Source: Cheilinus undulatus
Taxonomy: Eukaryota > Chordata > Actinopteri > Labriformes > Labridae
Length of the DNA stretch: 64,000 nt
Reading direction: 5' to 3'
NCBI RefSeq assembly: GCF_018320785.1
Contig: NC_054884.1
Coordinates: 22,879,667 to 22,943,666, forward strand
A program made the position numbers and the translations under genes. Numbering within the stretch: position 1 is the first letter of the stretch; each line of letters begins with the position of its first letter. This document shows positions 10,906-24,174 of this stretch, piece after piece. A model generated the notes under the pieces. It was not told the origin of the DNA, did no database searches, and saw nothing but the letters and a program-made list of their open reading frames with translations.

Positions 10906-13900
10906 ATTATCCTTCCCTTCTCACTCCCTTCACTGTGATCACCATGATCTGTCCCACCCTGGACTGTCCTTACTGTCCTGCCCTCACTGGTTTCAAACAA
11001 TGAGTCTTCATGGTGCACAGCAGCAGTCTTTACCCATACATCACTTCCACTGGTGGCCTGCCAGTGCCTGCTTTTTGATTTTTTATATCATTACCTTGGA
11101 GTAACAGAATTAGAGAAGAAATTCTGACTTTTGTTCTATTTTGTAAAAATCAGGCCACACCAGGTTCACACAGGAAGGCCCCAGCCAGAGTTCGAACCCT
11201 GAACTTCCCACTGTGAATCAACAGTCTTAACTACCACAACAATGTTCCGCCTGCCAGTTCTAGCTGTTCTGGGATTATATTCTTTCTGTTACCTTAGAGC
11301 AGATCCGAATCATGATCTTTCGCTCAATCTGGTAAAGGCCAGACAAATCCACTTCCACCACATAATCCGTCTGCCTGAGTTCAATCAGTCCAAGCCTCCA
11401 CCTGATACCAAGACTCAGGGCAGCTCTGCTTGGTCAGTAGTTACCTGTTTGACTTGATTTATTTTCATTTATGTTTTGGTAACTTAAATAACGTGCTTCA
11501 TCTGGAAGAGTGAAACAGTATGTTTAACTGTTATCTGTTTCTACAGACACTGCGAGAGCTACCTGATTAGATCACTGATTTGAATGTCAACTGACCTGTT
11601 GTCCTCTAAGGCTTATCTTGGCCATGAGAAAGACTATTTGCTTGTAACATTAATTTCAGAGTGATGTAAAGATGTCCTAATATTCCTCAGACAGAGAAAA
11701 TTGATTTAGAAATAGATTCCTACCCATAGGCTACCCATAGAAGTGAAGCTAATTAGAGTCAGACACTTTCCTTGGACCTCACTAACTCCTTTGTATGGCT
11801 CAAACTTCATCAGAGCCCTTGTCCTCTTTGGCCTAAGGTTTTTTGCTTGCAGCATTAATGTCAAACTCAGGTAAAAGTGTCTGTCTTTGCTTATATAGAC
11901 AGAGGAAATTGACTTAACTAGAAGTTCCTAAATTGATCACTGGCAGTTGCCTTCATTTAGAGGTGAAAAGACAGACACCACAAGTTTTGCCTCCGTTTTC
12001 TGTTTGAATTATTTCCTCCCCCTAGACTGGACCTTCGGAGATAAGGATCTCAGAAGGAAATCCTGAGGAGATGTCCTTGCTGATTGGGCATCGAGGCACA
12101 AGTGATTGACTTCATATTTTTTAACTATCGTGAATAAAGGAATGAAGTGAACACAAATTTGACGTGTTCGTGCAGATTACTGGGTCAATTCGTGCAATTC
12201 CCAACAGGTGGGTGATTTCATAAATGTGTGACATCATGTTAAATCTACCTAGTGACCACAGACGAATGGTGTGTGCTTATTTGCTCTTTCTAAAACCATG
12301 ACTTTATCTGTGATAAAACTGTTTGAGAAACATAAATCTCTATAGATTAAACAAGTTATCTTACAACATCACAAACTAGATTGATTCCATAACTTTCCAA
12401 AATAGAACAAGCTTAAAATGTTTAACAGGTTAGTAACAAATGATATTAAAGGATCAAATGTGATTTCTTGCTTACAAAAAGATGTGATAGCCTACATATG
12501 TTTCTTCAGTGGATTATTTATTTCATAGTGCTTCTCCACAAATGTTCAAGCTTCCCAGCCCAGGATTTTTTTTTTCCAAGTTTGCCCTCAGGTTAAAGAA
12601 GGTCTGTGCATTTTCCTCTAGAGCCTCTAAAGTCCTTCTGACATGTAATCCAAGCCAAATGAGACAGACTGGTTACTGGAGGCTTCAGTTGCAGCACATG
12701 GAGGGATTGAAGAGGAAAGGGGGTTGAAACATGGTTGAACTAGATCCTCTTTAACTTCATCAAACTGACTGCTTGAATTATGGCATTGCGTGTGGTCAGT
12801 GCAGCAATGGCAACACAATACTATAATAATAGATACCAACAGCCTGTCAGCGCAATCAGACCAACTGGTGAGTGATATGGCAAGGTAATGGTGCATGAAA
12901 TGACACATGCTAGCACACTGGTTCCCACTGGTCTCATATTTTTATGTCACTGTGGGTTTAAGTCAGTAGTAGTGTTACAGGTGTGAAAATATTGAAACGG
13001 ATGAAATATTTACATTCTAATTGATTTCTACAGATTTTAACGTCCCTATAAATGATAGAAAATGTGTTGAAATACCACCAAGAAAACAACCAATTCATCC
13101 AATTACCCTGTAATAAGATGGACAAACTTCCTTCTTCACCATGCTTAGTGTAATTAGATTAAATAAACAACGTTTGCAACATTCTTAAACTCACATTAAC
13201 CCTCTCTAGTCTAACCTGGTCCTGTGAGAAAAGAGAAATAGCATCTCAAGGCTCTGACCCAGTCCCTGCACTCAGGATCAGTTTCTAAGTGAACCATGCT
13301 TCAAATGGAAAACACATTTCCTAGCTAACTGCGGCTAACCTCCAGTGAGTCGTTAGTGAGGAATGTTTGATGTGTGAAGGGAGCAGTGTGTGCACAAGTA
13401 ACATGTGGTGGTGAAAGAGGATAGGCTCTGTTGAGTTTGATTAACCAGATGAGTTTCAGCTTCACGTTGAAGAAAGGAAACCAAAGTTGCGATTGCTACG
13501 GGACCAAAGCCACCGACTCTGCAGAGATAACGCGCTTTCAGTTCTTACATAAATCATCTCTAGCAATTACTGAGATAACAAAAGGCCAAGAGAGTCCCTC
13601 TTGAGTCACTACTTCCTGTTAAAGAACTATTAGCAGGCTGTGATATGCCTCTATGAGGTCTAGTGAAAGTACAGTGGCGGATCAGAAAGAAAGGCAAGAG
13701 TAGTTTCTGTTGCAGCATCATTTGTAGAAATCTTATAAGCAAGTACGAACATGAAGCAAAGGGACCTTGACCTGTGACCTCCAAAACCGAAGAAGTTCAT
13801 TCGTGAGTCAACCAAGACATTTTTGTGCAAAGTTTGTGTAGATCTCTCAAAATGCTCTTGAGATATCTCAATCACAAGCAAAGAAGGAACACTAGGCCTC

Positions 13901-14689
13901 TAGAATTTGACCTTTAAACTGTGATCTCCAAAATCGAACAAGTTCATCCTTTGTCAGGGTGGGATAATTTTGCAATGCTGGAAGAAAATTCCTGAAAGGG
14001 AACTTGTTCACAAGCAAGGCGTGAGGATGAGCATGAGCTTACTAGAATTCAATGATCAAACGAGATCTCAGAAGAAAAACAACCATGGAGGATGACCAGA
14101 ATCCCTGAGTGGCTTTCCTGGCATGGTTACAGTAGCAACAATAAATAAATGAATGAGGAAAAGAACGATGCGAAATGCTGGCTATGATAAAGGTAATATT
14201 GTGATCATGCTTATGAGCCATTGGAGTATGTAACATCTGGTTGGTTGATGCTACCTGGTCAGCTCTCATTGGATGTTGTGGGTATGCCATTTCAGGCTTT
14301 CCAGCCTTGAATCATAAATATCAAATGTGTTTGATATTCAAGTCAATGTGGGCTGAAAATCATGTTGTGTGTGGCCAGATAAAATCACAACAAACTTCTG
14401 TTCAATGTTTAAAACATTAGGTCTTCATTGTAAAAATACAGCTCTAATGTTGCCCAGTATTGGGGAGACTCTAGCATGGTAAATGACTGTTGAGAGGGGT
14501 CTGACCATAGGAATTATTTTTCAGATAATTTAGCGCTGAATGGTCGTAGTTGGCATCTTGTTGACATGTTATTGCTTTCAAATTCGTTAAAACCCACTGA
14601 TGTAAAAGGTGACCAACAGCATTGATTTATGAAAAAAAATTAAAATGACAAAAAAATGGAGATATGCAGTTTTGGCCCAATGCCAGTGA
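10906..14689. other. Intergenic sequence with small repeat remnants
   Basis: No gene was recognised. At about 11,150-11,250 a minus-strand fragment resembles the head of the SINE-like repeat seen whole at 23.7 kb. At about 13,760-14,045 a phrase built on 'tgtgacctccaaaaccgaa..aagttcat' recurs with a period of roughly 150 bp, a degenerate dispersed or tandem repeat common in fish DNA. Everything else is unclassified. Confidence 0.45.
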
Positions 14690-15590
14690 TATGCTATGTA
14701 GATAACGGAGCAAGGTAGCCAAGGTAGCTAAAGCTAAAGCTCATGAAGCTTATACCTATACTAACAAAGCTGCTATGCTAACATTACATACATAGATACA
14801 TATCTGTATCTCTGTTAGCTTTATCTACTATTGGTAAAGCTCACATTGCTTAAGCTAAATTAGCTACATTGGCTTAAATTGTAGAGGCTAAGCCAATGCT
14901 TGAAGCCCCTAAGGTGCCTCACCGGGATTTATCTAATTGACACCCAGACAAACTTTACCGTGTCTGATGAAGAGACTCAGAGACAATAGCTTGTATTGCA
15001 ATAATCTGTGCATTTATTGCTCCAAAACTTCTTTGTGCTAATGTAAGCAATTGTAATCCCACATTCATCCAACACGAACAAACAATCCACCATACCGGCT
15101 TCTTCAGCGGTCAAAAACTGTTTTACTTCCGGGCAGGACACCTGCCCGGACAAAGACTGGTTCCTATTTATAAAGTAGCGCTCATTGGCTCCTACATACA
15201 TGCTAATGTAAACTATGTTGCTGTCTTAGTTTTAGTTACTGCTAATTAAGCTTAAGTGAGCCACTGTTTGCGTATCTACTTCTTAAATAGGTTAATGCAT
15301 GATTTACCCCCTGGTCTTTTTCTCGGTTTTGTTTATGAAATGTTGTTTAATCTTTAATGTTTGCAGTGTGTTTATTTCAATAATGTAACTGCTAGACTTT
15401 TTCATGAATAAAGATGAATTTATAAAAACTAAATTCACCAGCAGATTACGGCACTTTGATACTGACAGAAACAGCATCTCACAGTAATGGTCTGTAAGAG
15501 GGGGCGTCTGAAATCTACGGTCTGCTGCCAGATTGTCTTGGATTAGAGTGCTTTTTGCCACTGACGTCAAACACTGCTATATTTAGTGGC
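14690..15590. repeat. Dispersed AGCT-rich repeat, copy 1
   Basis: A block dense in TAGCTAA/TTAGCTA words (14,700-14,900) is followed by a second part at 15,350-15,560. That part contains tttcatgaataaagatga and a segment around ctgtaagagggggcgtctg. Both parts match the copy at 20.8-22.1 kb in the same order. No coding content was found. It looks like an unclassified interspersed repeat family. Confidence 0.55.
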
Positions 15591-17280
15591 AGTCAGTATA
15601 AAATAATACAATTCATATGCATCTGTACACATTTACATGCAGCACCACTACATGTGTATGGTAGTGGGAGAGATTCGAGGTTAAATGTTTTGTCATGAAC
15701 ATGTGACTGGAGGAGCTTGGGTTTGAATCCACAACCCTGAGATCTCTGACTACCTGTTGAACCACAATAGCCCCAGGGATATAGTATGAATGAAAAAATA
15801 AATGTACAGTTAGTTTTACTTACAGTTCGTACCTTAATTTTAGAGTGTTAAATCTTATTTTCAGTGTTTAATTCTCAAAATGTGTTATATTTGTTCTTAT
15901 TCACAACAAGCTGTTTGTAGAGAACCAAAAACAGAAAAAGTTGCTGTTACACACATCATTTAAAGTAGAGGAACAATTAGCAGGTGATGACTGTATTGTC
16001 AGACATATTAGTCTCTGCTGCATACTAAACTCGACGAATTAGCAACATGTTTCATGCCTAGGTCTCAGGTGGTCACACAATAACGTGTTTATTTAGTCTA
16101 AAAATCACTGCTGGGATAAAGTGAGAGTGTGGAAAAAGAAATCCCTCAAGGACGTTCAGAAATGTGAGGCTGTGAAAAATACCTTGTCACAGTTTTGCCT
16201 AGAATAACGGCATTTCCATTGCAAGCTGTGAAGGATTCAGCTTCTTCAGATACAAAGCACTAGTTTTCTTAGAGGTTTGAGAAGTTCGGAGCGATTGTTT
16301 TGACTTTGTGGAGATGTGCTTATTTCATATTAGTTTAGTGTAGCATAAACACTAGAAATAGGGAGAAACAGTTTGTTGGGTCAGTCTGTGGGTTGCTTTT
16401 TTTGTACACTTTACTAGCCTTTGTGCTAAATGAAGCTAGCTGGTGCATTTCTTTCTCATCTTGAGCTTTTCAATCAACAGCAAACTCATTCAAGATCAGA
16501 GATGACTGCAAGAAGTAGAATGAGTATAAATGTCTATGAAGCAAATTAAAAACGTCCTTGAGTGACTGGAATGACTTGAATCTTTTCAAGCTTTAGATGA
16601 TCTATCCTTCTTGTGCCTCATACCACACAAGTCAGCACAGTGCTCTGTAAAAAGACAATCACAGAGATGAGGTCAAAGATCAGAAGCATCCTCATCTTTA
16701 TGACACAATGAGGAGCGTCTCTCTGAGGCCCTCAGTGGATGCTCAGGATGATGTATGACTGACTGGAGAGTCTGCAGATCATTCCAGATGAAGGCACACG
16801 TGTTCTCTTTGGTCACAGACGACACGAACAGGAGATCAAACACGATGTACGACCTTTGAAAGTAGCAAAACAGTGTTGCAGGGTGGGACAGTAAGGTGAC
16901 TGATCTTTTCTGAGGTCAAAAGTCAGCGGGTCTGACAAGGTAATAGAGGCGGAGCTGGTGTCTTGTCTCTCTATGACACAAATAAGTGTGAATCTGAGGC
17001 TCGGTTTCAAGTTTCTCTGATATGTTTGCAAAGCATGAAACAGATGGGTTAGAAAAGACATTTTCACAATACTGCAAAATAACACGCAGTTTCTAATGGA
17101 ATCCTAACGTTATTTGGCTATTTTGTGGATTCTTCAACTACGAGCCCATGTTTTAATACATTGACAGGCCTGGGGCAGATAGTCACAAGTATTCCCTGCA
17201 TGAATTACATATATCACTATTAGATCAGTGACATAAATTCCCTTGCTCAGACCTTGATTTGCTTTAAAAAAAATTTAACA
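15591..17280. other. Intergenic sequence, no gene seen
   Basis: No convincing reading frame or known repeat was found. A tRNA-like stretch with a weak B-box (ggtttgaatcc) near 15,720 may be a SINE-head remnant. Confidence 0.45.
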
Positions 17281-19080
17281 CTGTTAGAATATCATATGGT
17301 ATGATAACACATCTTCTCATATTGTACCGTAACTCAGTGTATCTCAAATTCCTTTTAATTGTGCTGTATCATATCACATCTTATCGTATCTTAACTCATA
17401 GCTCTGTGCTGTTTTGTATGAGGTCATATCAAAGTGAGCCAAATTGTATTGTGTCAAATCAAAACATAAAACATTGTATCGTGGTATTGTTTCCCAATGT
17501 ATTGATCCAAAAGCACTGTATTGTATCTTTGTTACGTTCCTCCCCCCCAAAGAAAAAACAAATTTTATAAGAAAGGTCGCTTATGGGGAAACTAACAAAA
17601 ACTGCATGGACAAAACCAAATGGGTCTAGGGTTTCTAAAAGGTGGCAGGGGATTATGTTTCCACACTGCCACCCACTAAGTCTATCAAACTGGTAGATTA
17701 ACTGAAAATCTGACCCACAAACAAAAATAGGTGGGAGTCATTGAAGAAAGGGGAAGGTGAATGAACAATATTTTGGGATTAATTCCCTCACACACGCACA
17801 CAAATGCACTCAAAACAAAGTTTCTTTTTAGATCAAACACAAAGAGAGAGTTAACTGATGGTGTTGACCCTCACACACTCACAACCCAACCCAAACTGAG
17901 CAGCAGCCTGCTCCCTATATAGCCTCCCAGCCCTGCTGATTACCAGCAGCTCTCAGCTGGGAGCAGCCACCTCAGGTGCACCAAGTTTGCCTAAACGAGC
18001 AGGGTGAATTTTCACTGGGTTTTTGTGGGGGAAAAAAATCATCCAGTTTCTTAAAAATCTAAGAATTCATGACAATCATATCATATTGTATCTACTCTTA
18101 TCGTAGTGGATAAACTCTTAATGTATTTGTTCCATTGCATCCTTTCAACTGAACTGCTTCAAATTGCAACCCACTCTACAAAAAGCATCTAATATGTCAT
18201 ATCATATCATATCATATCATATGTTAACTCATTGCATCATACTGTTTTGTATGGGATCATATCATAGTGAGTCAAACTGTATTATGCCAAATAAAAAACA
18301 TACATTGTATCCTATCAAATTGTATCATATTGTATTGTATCATATTCATATTGTATTATATCATATTGTCTCATATCATCTCTCAATATGTTAATCCCAT
18401 CACACTGATTTCTATTGTACTGAACTGAATCACATCCCATTACACTGAAAAGCATTGTATTGTATCATATCAAATTGTATAGAATCCCATTGCATCGCAT
18501 TGTACCATATTGTATGGAATCATTATATATCCTATTGTATTCAATTGTATTTTTTTTTATCTTAAAGAGCTGGATTGTATTGTATCAGCCTTTTGTATCA
18601 TATTCCATTATATGGGACAGAATCACATCTCTTGTATCATATCAATTCTTACTCTGTTGTTTCGTATTGTATCTTTTATTGTATCATATCTTATTGTATC
18701 TTAACGTATTGTATCATATCGGATCATATAGTTCCTCAATGTATGTGTCCCATCACATCCTTTTCTATTGTACTGCATCAAATCACAACCCATTCTATTG
18801 GAAAGCATCACCATTTTCTTTGTATGGGATCATATCATAGAGAGTCGAATTGTATCATGTCTTCACATGTTATGGTAAGGCATGGAATTGTATCTCAATG
18901 TATTTATTCCACCATGTTGAATCACACTCCTTTCTATGCATAGCATGGCATTGTATCAAACTGTACTGCATCCTATTGTATCTAGCCTTTTGTATGATAT
19001 CCAATTATGTTGTACTGCAATACCTTTCTTTGTATCATATTGTATAAAATTGTACTGCATAGCATCGCATTGTATCCTCT
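17281..19080. repeat. Degenerate pentanucleotide array (TGTAT/CATAT type)
   Basis: About 1.25 kb of low-complexity sequence is built from words such as TCATA, TTGTA and TGTAT with a 5-base rhythm. A pure stretch (atcatatcatatcatatcat) lies near 18,195. The array is interrupted at 17,530-18,074 by a probable solo LTR. Reading frames across it translate to repetitive Tyr-His-Ile/Val strings and are artefacts. Confidence 0.9.
17530..18074. mobile_element. Probable solo LTR inserted in the pentanucleotide array
   Basis: This 545-bp segment is of quite different composition. It begins TGTTACG and ends CATGACA, the TG...CA ends typical of LTRs. The flanking five bases are atctt and atcat (4 of 5 identical, though the host array is low complexity). 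A TATA-like motif (ctatatag) lies at 17,915-17,922. No internal coding region is present. An alternative is an unclassified DNA element. Which strand it reads on is unclear. Confidence 0.45.
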
Positions 19081-20819
19081 TGTCCAGAGGTTCAGCCATA
19101 TGTAAACACAGGCAGTGGTGATGCTTCCTTTAGTTGGATTGTGTTTTTAGTCTTGTTGGCATTTCAAGTTGAGCCAAACACAAATATTTAGCTGCACTGT
19201 AAATCTATGCTGCATTATATCCTGTATGACATACTGAGATCCCACTCAGTGCTCTTCTGTGTTTACACTTGACTACTCAGAGGGGACCACGCAACCCTCT
19301 GCTTTTACAAGCTGTCCATCTATAAAAATGAAGTGATGTGGTTTCCCACTCTGTTCTATTATTCTGATCCTCTTCCACCTCCTCCACTTCCTCCTCCTCT
19401 CCCACCTGCCTCTGTTTGCTGGAACACAGAGTGAGGCTCTGCCAGCAATGCACACAATTAAGTGGAGAGTGATGAAATTATATCTCCGGTCTGGACAAAT
19501 GGAGGGATGAAGGGGGATAGAGAGGCAAAGTGGGAAGGAGGGAGAGTCCATTCTGTTTTCCTCTGGGGCCAGGGGGAAATTCTATTAGGGCCTATAATAG
19601 AGCCATTTTTCACCTCCTCTACACCACTCTGTTATACAATTCCTCCTCCTGTCCTTTCCTTTCTCCCTTGTCATCTTCAAAGATTTTGCAGCATGATCCA
19701 AAGTCTGTTCCTCTTTTTATCTGCTTTTCACCTCCACATAATGTATACAGACACAGCATGCCTTACTGTGTCTCTAACCTAATGGAAAATAGAGTAAAAG
19801 TTTAAAAAATGTAAATTACTTTCACATCTATAAGGGAGATAAAATGAGTACGGCCTTAAAGGAGGCAATTAAAGCTTAACGACAGGAATGTGATGGCCAC
19901 AATTATCTCATGATCTGCACTGACGAAGTTTCAATGTGTTTAGTTCATGTGACAAATAAAGCATTGACAGGGTCTTTGAGAAGCTCTTAATTGGTGAAAC
20001 ATTCCAGTTGTGGTGCTGCGGTGAGCAGGAAAGGATTTATTTGTTTCCGTGGACTAGCTTGGAGGGAAAATGCCATTAAAACATTAAAACTGCTTTAGCT
20101 GAATTTGATGTGAAAGCCCACATGTTCCCTATTTCTATTTTTGTCTCAAGTCTGTGAGCCAGGTGACTGTCACTAAGAGATCAGCTGTTTCATCAGAAAG
20201 TTTCTGCTAAACCTTTTCATTTGTTCAGATTCAAACTTATCAGCATTACACCTAAAAATCTTCTTTCACATTATCTACAGATTCCATCCATAGGCAGAAT
20301 GCATTCTGTGAACCATAGTCATCTCTCATTCAAGTGAATATTTTGTTCATACTGTCCTTCTCTGAGTCCTTTGTCAGCTCATCTTGACAAGTGAGTCACT
20401 GAAGCAACAGAGCCTTCATGTCATAACAGAAAAAAGAAATACAGCACAGTAACAATAGCAACGATACATTCAAAGCCTGATCTTATCCTGGAGGTACAAA
20501 CACAGGGCACGAATGACACTGATACTCTCAGCCAGCTGTACGTGCAGACTCTCAACAAAGATGACCAGCTATGTTAACTTGTAAGCTACTAACACAAATG
20601 TGTTATGCCTGATGATATTTGTGTTCAGGCAGTTCAGGTTTTATCTCTGAAGTTATTCCTTGCTCATGATATCAATTCATAATTGTAGTTACATTAAATC
20701 TGGTGTGCAAGCCGTACTTTTAGCGAGAGGGGTCTGCTGCAGACCATTTATTTGAGACACTGCATGTATCAAAAAGGAAATGTGGTAAACGTCCGGTACA
20801 ACCTATTTCCTGTTTTAGA
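19081..20819. other. Intergenic sequence, possible conserved non-coding element
   Basis: No gene was found. The frames at 19.27-19.80 kb are low-complexity (CCTCC/GGAGG-rich) on both strands and show no domain. The segment at about 19,820-20,110 is repeat-free and rich in homeodomain-like words (aattaaag, taattgg, ataaag). It has the look of a conserved regulatory element, but that is untested. Confidence 0.3.
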
Positions 20820-22095
20820 TGTTTTCCTTTATTTAACTTTATTCATAAACAAAGTTTGGCAGTTACACGATAAAATAACCACATTAAAGACTGAGCAACA
20901 TTTTATTTAAAAAAACAGAGAAAAGGGTATTTTGTTTTTCTAAACTGTTTGAGAAGTAGCTACATGAACAGTGGCCTAGTTAGGCTTAGTTAGCTTTAGC
21001 TAAAGCTAACACAGCTAAGCTAGCTAAGTTATTGATGTAACTACATAAGTCAATGTAGCTAAGTTAGCTTTAGCAACATGAGCTTCACTAAACATAGCTA
21101 AGGCTAACTTAGCTATGCAGATAATGTAGACATGTTGCTGCTTTGTGAGCTTAACTTTAGCTCCATTAGCTACATAGCCAAATGTTGGGAATTTATATCT
21201 CCTTAAAGAAAGCAAACAGATAATACATCTCTTAGCTCCTGGACATAAAATGGTTCGTAAGGGTAGGTCAACAGGGGGGCCAAGACAGTAGATCTCAGAC
21301 CACTACTGTTAGATGTTGCCTCTGTCAGACCTAAAATGAAACTTTAAAAATAAAATTAGATTTACCTTCCATTTAGGGTTAAGGTAAGGGTGAGGATGCC
21401 GAAAGTTAGAAAACCTTATCATAATTACAAAATGTTAAATAAAGCTGACTTAACAGTCTACGTAAGGGAAAAAGCTTGTCCTCCATGAAAACATGCTAAG
21501 TCTAAAGCTAAAAAGGCCATGTTAGCTATGTAAGCTATTTGTATATCATAGCAACATAGCTAACCTAGCTAAACTGAAAGCAAACAAACTACATTAGCTT
21601 TTGCTACATTAGCTTTACCTTTAGCTATGAAGGAAAGCTACCTATGTAGCTATGTTAGCTTTAGCTACATTTGCTTAAGCCCCTGCTGCTAAATCTAAAG
21701 CGTACATAGCGACATTGGCTCACATAGTAACGTGAACTACCTAGCTAGCATAGCTACATTAGCTTCAGCTTAAACTAAAACAGGCCCATAAAATGTTTAA
21801 TTACGCATTAGATTACATTATTAGATTAAAAATTACACATTTTAACAAAATGTTGTCTATGTAATGTTTGTAATGTGGTTATTTCATGAATTTAGTTGTC
21901 AGACTTAGTTCATGAATGAAGTTTATTCAAAAGAATCCTCAAAAACCATACATAAAATGTAGCAGTAAATTACGTAACTTCCGTTCTGGTAGAGGGGGAG
22001 TCTGGTCTGCAAGGGGGGCTGTATGAGATCTGCAGCCTGCAGCCAGACCCCTCTCACCAGAGCACAGCTAGAGTTACATGCTAGCATACAGTATG
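20820..22095. repeat. Dispersed AGCT-rich repeat, copy 2 (most complete)
   Basis: It starts with tttattcataaacaaagt and 'tggcagttaca' and continues through blocks of TTAGCT/AGCTAA words (20,970-21,180 and 21,490-21,780). In between is an 'agggttaaggtaa' segment, and the end is a region around 'ctggtctgcaaggggggc'. The same modules occur in part at 14.7-15.6, 24.06-24.13, 30.2-30.5, 45.5 and 46.2-46.4 kb. The reading frames inside show no known domain. Confidence 0.6.
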
Positions 22096-22099
22096 TCAC

Positions 22100-22285
22100 A
22101 AACACCAAATGCTGACTGACTACATTGCTGACTTTGTTACAGGAGATTGGGGGTTTGAATCCCAGTCAGACCACATTGAGTACTGGGTATGGACCCTTGG
22201 GTAAGGTCCCTAATGCCAGGAACACCTGGCCCAGATGTAAGTAACTTTGGATAAAAGCGTCTGCTAACTTACAATGTTGTATCTT
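22100..22285 (+). mobile_element. SINE fragment with conserved 3' tail
   Basis: A tRNA-like B-box (gggtttgaatcccag, about 22,150) is followed by the widespread fish SINE tail 'ctttggataaaagcgtctgc' near 22,250. The A-box side is degraded. Confidence 0.6.
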
Positions 22286-22364
22286 ATCTTTTGGCAAAAT
22301 AAAATGAATCCTTTCAAATTGTACCTGAAAACCTAAAATGTGCATTTTGAGATTTCAACTAGAC

Positions 22365-22874
22365 CAGGAGTGTCCAGACTTTTTCCACTGACAGCCACAT
22401 ACAGAAATATATAACGATGGTGGGGTCACTTTTATATACCTCCCCCTGATGATATAAAAGTTACTAAAACCAATCTCATGTAATTCTTGGTATGCTTAGT
22501 ATTTGTTAGGCTTAGCTGATGGCTGACAAAGCAAACAGCCATCATCACATCATTTTAAGGATCTGAGGGTGGTTAATCAGATTTCAGGGGCCCTGACTGG
22601 TCACTGGTACAGCCATTAGTTTGGTTTTGTTTACCATTTAGTGTTGTCTCAATTAAGTCAGAAAAATGCATATCAACAAATTCGTCTTGTCAAAATGGTT
22701 TACAGAATAAACGTTGTGGCTCTGCCTTGTGTTAAAACTAAGAAGTATGCAATACAGTGAAGCACATGCTTCATGTGGGCCATATTTCATTTAATTTACA
22801 TTATCTGCTGCAGGCCATTCAAAAATGGATCTCAGGCCACATTTGGTCCCTGGGCCATAGTTTTGACACCAATG
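22365..22874. mobile_element. Short hAT-like element
   Basis: The ends are CAGGAGTGTCCAGAC and, at the other end read inverted, CATTGGTGTCAAAAC. The 8-bp flanks are aactagac (22,357-22,364) and agctagac (22,875-22,882), matching at 7 of 8 positions. At 510 bp it is too short for a transposase. The inner ends (gggccacattt-like words) resemble a very common fish repeat. Confidence 0.65.
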
Positions 22875-23709
22875 AGCTAGACATGTCTAAACATGTTTAT
22901 TCCAGAGTTTCTATCTTGGATTTGGTATTTTTTAGACTAAACTTGGCCAGCTGTTTTCTGGTCAAGCTAATGACAGGTATGCAAATATATTCCAAAAGGT
23001 TTAACATCTACTTTGAATATATGGACAGCTATGGGCCTTGTCAACAATACCTTCTTAATCAAAACCTGCTGACTAGCAGGACTTTTCCTCAGATATGTGT
23101 AATTTGTGGGAGGTCCAGTCCATCATGTATCTAGTCTGTGTTTTCTGCTCAGGAAACTGTAACTCTGTCGCCGTGCTCTGCCTCATGAAATCCGATTAGC
23201 CTCCAGAATAGCCAAGGACAAGCATTGATGTTCTGCATCTCATATAATACACAAGCTTGAGTTTCAATCCGAGCAACCCGCCTGTGTGGTGAATGCAGGT
23301 ATAGAGTGATGATCGTGATGTCACATTGATATGGCCTCTAAATAAAGGAGTGATGTAATGTTGCACGGTGGATGTGGAAGAGGACACGGGACCAGATTAT
23401 TGTACTCCAAAAGATAATACGAGTCTCTTGTATAACATGGACCTTTCCCACATCGAGAAACACAAGAAAGAGAAAGAGCCTGTGGGTTTTGCCTCTTCAT
23501 TCCCTTATTTGTCATGCAAAGGATACTGATATCATGTTAGTGAGAGTTTTTCCGATAGCCTTATGTCAATAAAGAAACTGTTTCTACCTCTATAAAATTC
23601 ATTCACATAATGGAAACAATTGTTTAAGATTTGTCTTTGAGTTTGTGTGTTGTAGGTTTTTATCAAGAGGTGAGGCCTAGTGGAAATACATGCTGAAACC
23701 TTTAAAATA

Positions 23710-24059
23710 GGGCTGCACAGCGGTGCAGGGGTTAGCGCTGTTGCCTTGCAGCAAGTAAGTCCCTGGTTCGGTCGGGGCCTTTCTGTGTGGAGTTTGCATG
23801 TTCTCCCTGTGTACACATGGGTTCTCTCCAGCTTCCTCCCACCACCAAAAACATGCTCATTAGGTTAACTGATCACTCCAAAATGGCCGTAGGTGTGAGT
23901 GTAAGCGTGCCTGGCTGTCTGTCTCTATTTGACAGCCCTGCGATTGACTGACAACCAGACAAGGGTGTACCCCGCCTCTCGCCTAATGACAGCTGGGATA
24001 GGCTCCAGCCCCTCGCGACCCCCAACGGGATAAGTGGTATAGAAAATGGATGGATGGAT
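23710..24059 (+). mobile_element. SINE-like element with tRNA-like head and (GGAT)n tail
   Basis: The head (ggtgcaggggttagcgctgttgcc, then ggttcggtcgg) resembles Pol III A and B boxes. It is followed by the fish-wide segment 'gtggagtttgcatgttctcc' and a tail ending in atggatggatgg. The flanks ctttaaaata and ctttcaagata may be a target duplication. It appears to lie inside a fragment of the AGCT-rich repeat family. Confidence 0.75.
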
Positions 24060-24135
24060 CTTTCAAGATAAAATCAGATTAAACTTCCGTTTAGGGTTAA
24101 GGTAACAGCTAAAATACCAAAAGTTGATAGTTATG
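24060..24135. repeat. Fragment of the AGCT-rich repeat family
   Basis: The stretch around 'ccgtttagggttaaggtaa' closely matches 21,360-21,400 in the copy at 20.8-22.1 kb. It continues the sequence interrupted by the SINE. Confidence 0.45.
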
Positions 24136-24174
24136 GCCCTACTAGCATTCCCAGGTGATGTACAGACCAGAGGC

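Noticed and set aside
15690-15790. tRNA-like stretch considered as a tRNA gene or SINE
   Set aside because: Only a weak B-box is present; no cloverleaf can be formed and the A-box is absent.
18164-19121. Long Tyr/His/Ile-rich reading frames (up to 126 codons)
   Set aside because: They are translations of the pentanucleotide array in several frames at once, with no domain.
19273-19805. Overlapping frames of 80-106 codons on both strands
   Set aside because: Low-complexity CCTCC/GGAGG sequence produces open frames on both strands; nothing resembles a protein domain.
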